64,000 nt of DNA, taken from assembly GCF_963678635.1 (NCBI RefSeq), contig NC_087063.1, positions 33,950,540 to 34,014,539 on the forward strand, in the 5' to 3' direction. Of the stretch, positions 26,301 through 38,300 are shown in pieces; the first letter of the stretch is position 1, and each line of letters opens with the position of its first letter. This DNA is from Symsagittifera roscoffensis (taxonomy: Eukaryota > Xenacoelomorpha > Acoela > Convolutidae). The translations under genes were made by a program, and so were the position numbers. The notes beneath the pieces are model-generated. The model saw only the letters and a program-made list of their open reading frames with translations, was not told where the DNA came from and searched no databases.

Positions 26301-29300
26301 TTTTGAAAGTTTCGAATTGATTTTTTCTTGTGGGAAGGTTTATGTTTATTGTAGTATTATTCGATGAAAAGAATTAAAAAGATTGTTGCTAGGGTGAATG
26401 TTACTATTGCCTTTTTTACACATTTGCACAATGTCAGTATTAGGGATGCTAAAAAAATGATGAAAATTACAAATAGTAAAAAAATATCTGTTCTACTAAA
26501 AATTGTTCGTATCATTTAAAAAGACTTTGAATTATCGTACCTGTGAATATGATCAATGATTTGTGTAAGTTGGAGATATATTTCAAATAGGGAGTAGAAA
26601 ATTTAAAAAATGTTGCAAAAGATTTTTAAAATGATTATAAAAGCTTCAAAAGTATCAAATAGAAATATGAACAAAAGTTTGAATAGTATGAAAAATTTTA
26701 TTAAAAAATTTAAAATTGTATTTTTGAAGATATTGACTGATCGAGAAAAAAGCATTTAAGAAGTGATTTCTTCGTCGAATATTTTTTGTTGTTTGAGGCG
26801 AGATTCAAGTGTGGTCGAGTTATTTATGGATTTTTTGACAAGTGGGTTGAGTTTTGTGAAATTTTATTGGGGGCTGATTTCATGGTGTTCGGGAGGTCTT
26901 CTTTACTTTTTTTAGTTGTCGGGTGATCTGGGGTATTTTTGAAATATTTGTACTTTAGGCCAAATAAATATGGTCTTTTTTTACTTTAGGCTAATTTGCC
27001 ATTTTTGGTTGGAGGGTTTTTGAGGTCTGAGTTGGGAAAATATTGTTGATCTTTGCATTATTAGATAGGGGAGGGTTGTAATGTTATGGTGGTGTTTATT
27101 TTAGTTGTCAAGTTTTAGCGAGTTGCTTATTTTTGACCTGGAGGTTGTAAAGTAATAGTTATAGATATGCCTGGAGTTTAATTTTTTTCGGCTAATAGGT
27201 TGGTGTTACAGATATAGAAGGTGACGGATTTAACAGAATCCTATTGGCTGAATCTGAACTAGAATTGTTGAGTATTTGTCAGCATGTTATCTTGAAAAAT
27301 GAAAATTCAAGCTGATCCAGAGGTGCAAAGATTATCAATTTTTAAAATCAAAGTTGTTTTTGGAATTCAACTTTCTTTAATATTTTAGATTGAGGATTGA
27401 ATGTTTTGTTTTTTTACGTGGTTGATTTCTAAGTCGTGATGATTCTCTATGTTCTGATTTTTATAGTTGTTCTTGTGGTAAAACTTTTTCTATCATTTTC
27501 CTGTTCTTTCTTTCTTTTTGAGGTATTTTTGGAAACGGTTTTTTTTCTGTTTTTAGCTTTGATTTGTGTTTGATTTTCTTGATGAATGTTGTGTTGTTCA
27601 TCAATTTCTTTTTCTGTATGTGGGTGATTTTGAATAACTTTTAAACTTGTGAAAGAATATAATTGAGTTAATTCGCGTAGTGCGTATTCTTTTGGGTAGT
27701 AGGGCAATAGATTGTTACGATGTTGAACAATTTCTTTTTTAATTGAATCTGTAATTTATACGTCACGTCAGTGGGTTTGGCAATTATTTGGTATGGTCCT
27801 TTTCGAAGGAGTTGTAATTTTTTAGAGATTCCTTTTTGCGTTTTAAAGTTAGGTATTAAGACAAATGTTCCAATTTTTAAATCTATGGCTGGTGTAAAGC
27901 GTGAATTAATTTGATCGTTAATGTTTTGCCTTTGTAACAATTTCTTTTTTACTTTTTGGTAAATTTCATTGTGTTTTTTATCTCTAATTAAAATCCATTC
28001 GGTGTGTGTGCCGGAGGCTAATTTAAGAGTTTGTGGATGATGAAAATGATCTTCATCATGTGTGTAAAAGTAGGTTATAATAAACTGAGTCTTTATTTGG
28101 TTGGCAAAAACCTTGTGCATTTTATGGGAATTTGCTGTAAACATAATTGGTTTACGTGGTTTTTGATTAACAACCATTTCGTATGGTGACATTCCTAAAG
28201 TTGTCGTGATTTGTGAATTGTATGCTAAGGGAAATAGTTTTACATCTGCTGACCATTCTGTGTATTTTGTATCATTTGCATTTATGATACATCGGAGATA
28301 TTCTTGTAGTGAACGGTTCATACCTTCGACTAAACCGTTTGTCCAAGGTGCATGAGATGTACGTGGTTTATGTTTGATGTTATATAAGTGGCATAGTGTG
28401 ATGATTTCATTATTTATGAATTCTGTACCGTTGTCTGAAACTAAGATTTCGGGTAGTCCGAATTTAGCTATCCAATGTTCATAAAGCGTCGTGTAAGCAT
28501 AATAAGCATTAAAATGTGGTACTGGGTTGAGTGCTACATACTGTGTGAATGCGTCAACAATGACCATAACGTAGGAGTTTGCTTCAGAAGATGGTGAAAA
28601 TGGTCCTTTTGTATCGAATGAAATGCGATAGTTAAAATATAAACTTTGTCCTTTAAAATCTTGTTTTTGTGCTATTTGTTTTTGATTTGGATAAGGTTTG
28701 TTCAATTGACATATGATGCAATCATTGCATAATACTTTTATCCAAATTGGTGCATTTGGGAAATAAACATTTTGTGTAAAGTTTGAGTATGTTTTTTTCT
28801 GATCAGGAGTGTCCTCTAGTATTTTGTGTATGTGAGATGTTAAAAGCTATTATTATCATACTTGAAGGAAGACAGGGAACTTTGGAATCATTTAATTGAT
28901 ATTCTAAAAGATCTGTATTTTCAATAATTGTTGTGTTATTAAATTTTCGGAAATATCGGAGGAGTGTTTCATTTCCTAAAATTGTGGTGTTTGCTTTTAC
29001 GGGCTTAGTTTTGTATTTGTGCCATGATTTTAGTTGTCTAATTACTGGGTCGAGATTTTGATATTGTTTTTAAAGTTCAAGTGTAATTTTATCTGTTGGG
29101 GGGAGACAAATATTGTCAATTTTTAATTTTGATAGGGGAATTGTGTCAAGTGGGTCATGGAGATCAAAATCTTGATTTATTGTGTATTTTGAATCGTTTG
29201 TTTGCAGTCCTGATAAATTTATTTTATCGGTTAAATATTCTTTTTCAACTAATGGAAAAAGGTCTTTTTTTATGCGAGTGTTGTTTTATTCTTTTTTGTT

Positions 29301-32300
29301 GAGTTTTTACTTTTATCCATTGTGAGTATGGAATTGGTTTAAAAGTTGATGTGCCTAGTAAATCAACTTCGTAGTGATTATTCTGGCAATCTATGTAGAG
29401 TGGAAAATATTGTAGATTATTTATCTGTGATTGATCAATATCAGTTTTTTTGCATATTTGCATTCTAGTCGTGTTGATGTTTCATCTTTTGCGAGATAAA
29501 AATTAATATTTTGTGGTATTTCAACTGTAGTTTTTCTTGTGAGTAATTCAGGTGGCGTATTTCGACATAATGTATCTGGTAACGCAAGGTTTTTTCCTGC
29601 TGTCCAAACTATTGTAGATTTGGAAATTTCATTAGAATTAGTTGAAATCTATAAACTCTATGATTTGGATTTGACTTTTGTGTGAAGAGAAATATAATTG
29701 GTTTGTGATCTGTGAATAGAACTGTTGGGTGTTTTGATCCAAGTATCAGAAATTCATATTCTGTAAGTGTATAAATTATAGCTGTACATTCTCTCATTAG
29801 AGTTGAGAGTCGTAGCTCTGCTTGAGTGAATAATCGTGAAGTTGCTGATATAAGGTTCATTTTATTAGTTCCCCTATGTGATTGTAGCAATGCTGCGGCG
29901 ATGCCAAAATTTGAAGCATCGCACATTGCATAGAATGGTTGATTTGGATCTGGAATTGTGTTTGAAATTTGTTCAGTTAAAAGTTTTTTAATTTTTTGAA
30001 GTCGTGTTTGATGTTCAGTGGTCCATTCAAAATTATTTTGTTGTCTGAGGATATTATAGAAGGGTCTTAAGTATAATTGCATTTTGTAAACATATTTACT
30101 TAAGAAATTTAACATTCCAAGGAATTCTGGGATTTTCTTTTTGTTTGTTGGTGGCTAAAGTTTTTGCATAGCATCAATGCGAGATTTTAATGGAGTGATA
30201 GTGTTTCGTTCAATATTATGTCCTAAAAATTTAACTCGTGTTAGAAAGAAGTGTGATTTATCGGGAGCGGCCTTCAGATTTTCGTTCTGAAGTATTTTAT
30301 GATACTGTTCTAAAACTGTAAACATTTCTTCTTTAGTTTGTGATTGCATAAAAACATCATCTAAGAATGTGATTGCATTTTTCTTGAGTATTAGTGGTCT
30401 AAAACATTTTACTCATAAAAGCTGAAAAAGCTGCTGGTCCTATGGATACTCCATAGAATAAGCGATTAAATTCATACTGTTGATTTCCGATAACAAATTG
30501 TGTTAAACGTCGTGATTGTTCATCTAGTGGCATTTGATTATAAGCACTATTCATAACTACGGTTGTGAAGTATTTACCATTTATCTTTGTTAAGATAACT
30601 TGTATGGGTTCAATAGGCCAATTGCATTTTGATTCGTCATTTAGTGAATTGAGGTATCTAGCGTCTAGAACTATTTTTAGTGATTCACCTTTTGCTAGAA
30701 TGATAACAGGGTTGATAAAAGTGTTACCTTTGGTTGTTTTTCCTTATTTACTGGTGAGATAGTTTCGTATTGTTCTAAAAAGTCAAGTAATCTGTTTACC
30801 TTGTCATGTAAGTGAATCGGTACTTTACTGGCTCTTTGTTTTTTGAAAACTGCGTCGGGTTTTAACGGGAGGTGTAGTGACGAACTATTTTTTCCAACGT
30901 CAAATTTTGATGTTGCGTAGACTGTTGAATTTTTTAACAGTTGTTTTGCTAATTTATCAAATTCAATTTGTGTAATTTGTGAATGTTCAAAATTAAACAT
31001 TGTTAAAAATTTTTGTTGTTCTTTTGTGTAGTTTGTTATGTTGAATGTTGGTTTAAAATATGGTGTTTTTGTGAAGTAATCTGTGTTTCTTTTTTCATTA
31101 CTTTTTATATTTTTTATGGATAATTCTTCGTCAAGAATTGTTGATTGGCAAATATCTAATAATTGGACTATATTATTAACGCGGTAGGCTACTTCATTTA
31201 TAGGTGAAACTGTAGCATTTGTCTCACAATATCCTAAAAGTCCTAAGGGTAATGTTACTTGATATGGTGTATTATTATACACGTGTAATGAAATGATGTC
31301 GGAATTCGTATTTTTCGAATATTTTATGGATGAAATCGTAATTTTGAAAAATTTGTGGACAGGTTCAAGTTCGGAGTCTGATATGAAAAGTTGTTGTTTA
31401 TTTTGAATTTTGTTATACTGGTGAACTTGTTTTATTAAAAAATTATATATATTTACTGATAGTGGTTTCAGGTGTTTCCGTTGTTGATTGTAAATGGGGT
31501 AAAATTTTGAAAAAAATGGTGGTTGTTTGTTTAATCTTTGGAAGAATGTTAGGGCTGTATTTTTTGTTTTTTTTTGTATTTATCTTTGATATGGATCTTA
31601 CTACTTAAGATGTTTATTGTTGGTATATATTTAGATATGAATGGTATGCCAATGATATGGTGTTTAATATCAGTAATATGAAATATTTGTTTAAATTGTT
31701 TGTTTAAAATTTTGTTTTGTTCCATTGTTCTCATGGGAAGAAGAAATCATTGAATTTTTCCGTAATTTACTAATGTTGATCCTTGTGCTGTTGCTAATTT
31801 ACTAGAGGTTTCAAGAGGTGTTAAGTTTGGATGCAATGTTTTGATTTCATTCCATGTGGGAATATTAATTATATTTGATTCTGCTCCTGAGTCAATTAAA
31901 AAATCAATTTCAAGATCTGGTGGTTGAAATTTTTGGTTTCCTGGACTTTCTAAGAGAAATGGAATTGTCCAAATTTTTTCTCTTGGTTGTTTTTTTTTGT
32001 ATATTTTGATAAAAAATTTTTGTGTTTGAGCATTGTGTTTCGTCTTTTCTATCGGGTTTAATTACCGTGTTAATTCCGTTTACTTCTTGTGTAGTTTGCG
32101 TATTATCAATGGGTCCAATATTGTAATTGTGAAGGAGTTCCAATTGATTTTCATTTATATGTGAAGTAAAAGGTTGTTCATATATGATAGGTTCATAGTC
32201 GTTTTCGACTGTTATCATATTTACAGAGATGGTGTTATCCGTATCACTTTCTGTATCTGATGATTCACAATTTATATGATTTAGTTGTAATTCGTTACTT

Positions 32301-35300
32301 CCTATGTCATCAATACCTGGGGGGTCTGAAGTTGTTTCTTCATTAGTCTGCACTTGATTAATGTGTCTTTGATGTTTTGGTGTGCTACTTCTGTATTGAT
32401 GTTTAGAATCAGGATAGCGGTTATTATTCCTATGTGGTGACTGGGAATCGATTATTGTAACTTGAGTTTCGCTTTGTGAATTATTTTGTGATCTGTTTTG
32501 ATAATTATCGTTTGATCTGTGATAGTTTGATCTATCATATGAATTTTTCCTTGATCTATTGTTCTGGTAATTCTGATTTCGATTGTTTGAATAACTTCTA
32601 TTTCTATTATGTGAATAGTTTCTATTTCTGTTGTTTGATGAGTTTCGTGATTGATTAATGGAATAGTGTCTATTCCTTGGGTTTGATTGGGAACTGGATC
32701 CAGAAACAAATTTTGTTGTTTTGGAAATCGATCGTGAATAGTTGTTTTGGTTATTTTGGCTATTCGATCGGTTATATCTATTTTGTGAGAAATTTCGTGT
32801 ATTTCCTCGTTCGGGTGATCTACTTCTATAACTTGAGTAATATGGTGATTGATTTCTTGTGTAATTTGTGTTGCTCCGAAGTGGTTTTCCGGAACTGTTA
32901 TTACTATATATATTTTTGTTTGGTAGATTTTGGTCTTTTTTCATGTATTGTTAGGATGAATTATTTGGTTCTTTGTGCTTTTGAGGTTTATTCTGATTGT
33001 TTTGTTGTTTTTGTCTACATTCGGAAATACTGTAACCGTATCGTCGGCAATAATTACACCATTTTTTGAAAGATGGTTTGCCTTTAAAGTTTGGATGTTT
33101 TTCGTAGATATTTAGTATTTCAGTGATTTTTTCACTCAGATTTGTGTCTGATTCTTGTACGTTATTTATATGTGTAGTATTTGTTTCAATCCGATTAACA
33201 TTTTGCAGTTTTAGGTTTTCTGTTTCCTCGAGTTTCATTGAGATTTCTGCTTTTTCTAATTAATCTACTAATTTTCGAAAATCTAAATCTGGTTCTCGAA
33301 TTGAGGAAGGATGAGATGCTCTCTTTTTTATAGCTATTTTCCTTCATTGAGGTGTTCGGTCATCATTAAAATTTCTGTCATTTTTGTGTTTTTGTAATCA
33401 TGTGTATTAAGTGAATATGCTTTTCGAACTAGTGTTTAGATTCGTACTGCTAATTGTTTAATTGTTTCATTTGGTAATCTGCGGATTTCGTTGCATAAAA
33501 CTCTTTGATGTTGTTTGTTTCTTTCAGAATCAAACATTTTTGAAAATTCTTGTGTGAATCTTTTCCAGTCTGATTTTATTTCTATGGGTAATCCTGAAAA
33601 CCAATTTTGAGCTGCGCCATCTAGGAATGTTTGTATTAATGCTGTGCGTCTATGTATCCAATTTTGATGTAGTGGCGTATTAATTGGTTCGGGTCCAATA
33701 TTTAAAATTAAATTTGCTGTTACTGCATTTAGATAATCTTCTACAGAATATTCAAGGTCTGTTCCTGTGAATACCATTAATGGTTTATTCGATGTTATTG
33801 ATGATCCACCCATGAGGTATGGATTCATAGTCATCTGTAGTGATTCTGCGGCATTTGGCATTTGTGAAAAATTTGAAAGTTGATTTTTTGTGATTTCATG
33901 TTGCTGAAGGTAATATGGAAGCGGTATTTCATTTTGCATTTGTGTTGGTTGATAAGAATGCATTAACATTGGGTTTTGTGGTTGTATTGGTTGAAAAGAT
34001 TGTGTGTTAATGGGTTTTGTATATGCATTTGTTGTGGATTTTGTATATCTGTTGGGTTTTGTGGATAAATTTTCATATTTTGAGATGGTTGAGATTGTCG
34101 CGGTCTCTGTGTGCGATATTCTTGAGTATATGGTGCAAAAATATCCGGTTAGTGATAATCATCTTCATCAGGTGATAAATAGTTTGTATTATATGGTGTA
34201 TGCTGTTTATTTTTATTTTTTTGAAAGAATGGGTAATTTTCACTATAATCCTGTGTAGGTTGTGGATTATCTGGAAAATTTACTGAATTGGTCGATGTTT
34301 TTGGGAGATTCCAATAATGGGAACATACGTGATTTAAATTTTGTGTATTTTTTCGGGGAGGTTGATTTGTTTTTGTTTGGTGAGCATAATTATAATTGTG
34401 TTCTGCAAAAGTGTTTTTTTTTGTGAACAGTTTTCGTGTTTTTGACGGTATTGTCATTGGTCTATATGTTTGATAGTCCATATGTGAATTTTTTGGATCA
34501 ACCGAAGGTTTAACTGTTGACTGTAAGGTTACCTGTGTTAGTGATGTTTTTGTATTTCTTGGTGTTGTCAGATTAGGGTGTATTGGTGAAATACTTTGTT
34601 GTGTAGTTGTTGCTGTTGTTTGGACGATTTCTTTATTTATGAAGTGTGATGGTGTTTGAATATCTTGTTGTGTAAGATTTCTGGTTCCATTGAGATTTTC
34701 ATTATGTATGACTGTTGAATTTAAGCTGTTATTTCGTGTATCAGGTGAAAATGTATTGTAATTTAATGCTGTTGCGTCAATGGTTAATGGTATTACTTTT
34801 ACATAATCTCTGTGGAAAGATATTGTACTTATTGCTTGACTCGAGATATCTTTTGGAATATTCAGAAATGCTGGATGAGACCAGTCAGAGTCCCAAACGT
34901 AATCTGATTGTTCTGAAAGAACAATGTCATCATTGGTATTTTGAGGTCTGAAATTTCTTCTTGCTTGTGAAAATAAATCTAAATTGTGGGTGAAATAATC
35001 AAATATAAACCATGCTAAGATCTTTTGTAAATCATATTTAAAGTTTTGTGAAACATCTTTTTTAGTAAAATTTTCGCGAATTATATGTAGAAATGTTGAA
35101 AATACTGTGATTTCATTTCGTACTTTTGTATGTTTTGATGTTTCGTTTGGTGATATACTTTGAACTTCTGTTTTTTCTAATATAGATATATAACTATATA
35201 TTACTGCAAAAACTTCGTTAGTGAAAATGGAGTTTGCTCTTTGTGAATTATGATATTGTTTGCTTTTGATATATTCTATGAATACTTTTGAAAATTCTAG

Positions 35301-38300
35301 TTCAATATTGTCTGTATTTACGATGTACTGTATTTGGTGTGCTGAATTCTATGGTGTAGATTCCATATTGTTGTGTTAGAATACATATGTCTTCAAATAA
35401 TGTTCAATAATTTGTCTTTTGATTTTTACATCTGGGAATTCTGCTTTGCATGGGCTGATTCCTGGTTCAAACAAATTTAATGAGCAAGTTCTTACGAAAT
35501 CGTGTTTGTCCTCTATCATCGAGTGAATCTATAAGAAAGGGAAAAACTGCTTCTTCATCTGGACTTTCGTCACTCTGAGGGTGGCTCATTTTTTCGTTTG
35601 ATGACTGTTAATATATAACTATCAATGTGTCTAATTGGTTGATTCCAATTATACAAGTGTACTGGTTTGTGTTTATATTGCTTGTTTATTCTTCTTTTTC
35701 CTCTTTTTGATGAAATTGAAGTTGTTTCTGAGTCGGAAAAATATAATTGATCATGAATGGGACAATTTTTTTCTATTGATTCTCTCTTAATTTGTATAGT
35801 TCGTCTAAACTGTTGGCTTCCGATTCAGAAAATGCGTTTCTATTTTTTGAAAATCTTTTTCGTGTGATTTGTCTTTGTTTGTTTATAATTTTTCTTTTTA
35901 TTGTTTGTCGTTTTGTTCGAATGTATCCAATTGTTTGTGTATGTGGAGTGATTAAAGGATTGTATTTTTGGTTTTCTATTTCACAATTGTGTAAAACGAT
36001 TGTTTGTTTATTACCTAAATTTTTGAATGACATGAGGTTTAGGATGAGGGATGCAAGAAGTTGTTAAATATTTCTATTTCCCTAAACTGTTAGTCCTTAC
36101 GATTTTTTGGTTAGCTTAACCTGAGTCTTTTTGTTCAGGGTTGGAGAGAAAAATATATCGGTTCCGGAGAATGATTTTCTATTTTCTCGTGGCTAGTCTA
36201 AGTTAAGGTGTTAACTTACTTAATCTTACTTAGGGGTAGTGATTGTGTTCAAGGGTTGGAGAATATTAAATCGATCCACGAGGTTCAGGTATAATTCGAA
36301 CGCAAGCAGTTCGTTAGATAATATTTTAAACTTACTAAGTCTAAGATCTATCCTGGGTCTGGTAAAAGGAGGGTTCAAGTGAAGGATGAATGACCGAAGT
36401 TCTTCACTGTTTAGCTTAATTTGAATGGTTAGTTTTATTTAAAAATTTTTATTAGTCCTGGGTCTTGTGAAAAGGTTGGATAGTGAATCGACGTTTGAGG
36501 TCGTTACGCACTTGCTAAGTGGGTGGGGGAGAACAAAATTGAGAATTTTTTGATCCAAGGATAGGCCTTGATGATCAGGTTTTAAATTTAGTGAAATAGA
36601 AAATTTACAAAGATCCAAGGATAAGCCTTGATGATCTGATTTTTTAAAATTAAGTGATTTTAATTTTAAAATGGTTTAATTTTATTTAATAAAGAGATTT
36701 AGTTTTTCAATGATGTTAGTGAGCTTATGATTGCTGTTATGTTTAGATGATGAAGCTGGAACAACAAGATGATTTATTATTACTAACTATTTATTGTCAT
36801 GCTTCTAATTTTTTTTTTATTTTCAATAAATATTTTTCAAATATGTTTTATATAATACTGCAGAAGTTAGGGAAACGATCGGAGATATTTTTGTCAATCT
36901 TTATTGTACATTAATAATTTTGTTTAGCGCCTGAAATGGTCATGAAGATTTACTTCAAAATTTTATGTTTGTAAATGAAAATCTAAATTCATTGCTAATA
37001 AGAATCTAAATATAAAAGTTGTGTTGGCTTCTGCCGTACAACCATAAAACTAAATGCTAAGTTTCTACGTAGTCGTATATCGTCTCTTGTTCGAGGTCTT
37101 CTTCCAATACCGGGTAGTTCTAGTATTGTTCGGAATATCGGCTATGATCTATTGAGTCGTAGAGACATTTCAATTAAATTATTATCGTGTAACATTTTGA
37201 AAATGTTTTGTCTAAATTCTAATCTATTTTTGGTTAATTCTAAGCTATTAGGGTCTTACTTGAGACTTATGGTCGCACCAGATGAGTTATTTATGATGTG
37301 GTTAAATCATAGAGTAATTTCGGATAGGGTGCACCGTCTGCTCGTCACGCTATCTTATTTTCGGCCGGATAGATTCGTGCAACTTCTTAGTCTAATACCG
37401 ATCCTAATCTTACTCTTATATCTACTCGTCTCAGGGTGTTTAACTAGTCTCTGCTAGGCTCAATAGATCTAGAGTATACTGGCTTTTTGCAACTGCTGAA
37501 GTTCTCTTGGAGAGGCAACTAATTTCTAAGTTAAATTCAAATCTCTTTGGTGCCGAAGTTACAAGTAATTTCAGCACTTACAAATAAGTGGGTTGTTAGT
37601 TAGATGGATTATGATTGGTTAATATTAAATATTTTACAGTGGTAAAATATCCAATTTATCCAATTATAAAATGTAGTTTAGATCAGGTTCCAATATTCCG
37701 TTACTTTCGTATCGAAAGTCGGAACAAAAATAAGAGTCAACCATGTGTCACTTTTATTCTTCGGCTTTCACCTTTCCTGAAAATTATTTATTGTATAGTA
37801 GGAGATCATAAATCAAATGAACAGATAGAAATTTTAGGTATATACAGTTAGAGCAAAATGATTGGCCATGTCCTTCAATTTACCTAAGCCGACCTTACAT
37901 TCGTCAATCGCAAATATCATTAGAGAACTTGAGAGTTTTAGAAAAGCCATCCATTAGGTGCCTTCCTTCCAAACAGCATTTAAACCGAACCGCTTAACAC
38001 CGTTGGAAAAACGTGGTTTTGTGTAATGTCTTTTTAAAATCTACCATATCTGAGATCAGAGCACACAGCTGGGAGCTACATGATAGGGCAGAGGACAGCT
38101 ATCTGGTTTTGGATATTAGCAAGTCCCAATCTTCGATGGATTTGGAGACGACATACACCTTATAGCGACCAGTACGATCATCACGGCCCCAAAAATGACC
38201 AAAAAAATTAGAAAAATTATATCGGGAGGTATTTTGGTAACCCAAAAGAAAGGATACATTCTACGGAAAATACACCTCACACTCAAGAATCTGAGTCTAA

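Larger units (their letters stand above)
25301..28546 (-). repeat. Right copy of the 3.25-kb internal tandem duplication
   Basis: Twin of 22053-25300. Because the integrase is complete only here (28705-27668 crosses the right edge at 28546), this copy is contiguous with the original pol. The left copy is contiguous with the original 3' region. Differences between copies are few, so the duplication is much younger than the LTR divergence, or is an assembly duplication of two haplotypes. Confidence 0.9.
15428..37692 (-). mobile_element. Giant (22.3 kb) Ty3/gypsy LTR retrotransposon
   Basis: The element is bounded by two ~410-bp direct repeats that begin TGAG and end TTCCA, flanked by ATAT on both sides. 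Domain order on the minus strand is gag, zinc knuckle, protease, RT, RNase H, integrase with a GPYQII motif, then a ~10-kb 3' part with low-complexity and env-like ORFs. RT-RNaseH-IN order plus the GPY module places it in Ty3/gypsy (Metaviridae). A 3.25-kb internal duplication accounts for part of the size, but about 19 kb would remain, two to three times a typical gypsy element. LTRs differ by very roughly 6-8 percent by eye, and many genes are broken, so this copy is old and inactive. The coding strand is A-rich and G-poor throughout. Confidence 0.9.

Noticed and set aside
32476-33069. Plus-strand ORFs of 60-130 codons over gag
   Set aside because: Antisense shadows of the element's A-rich coding strand, giving Tyr/Phe/Cys-rich chance frames.
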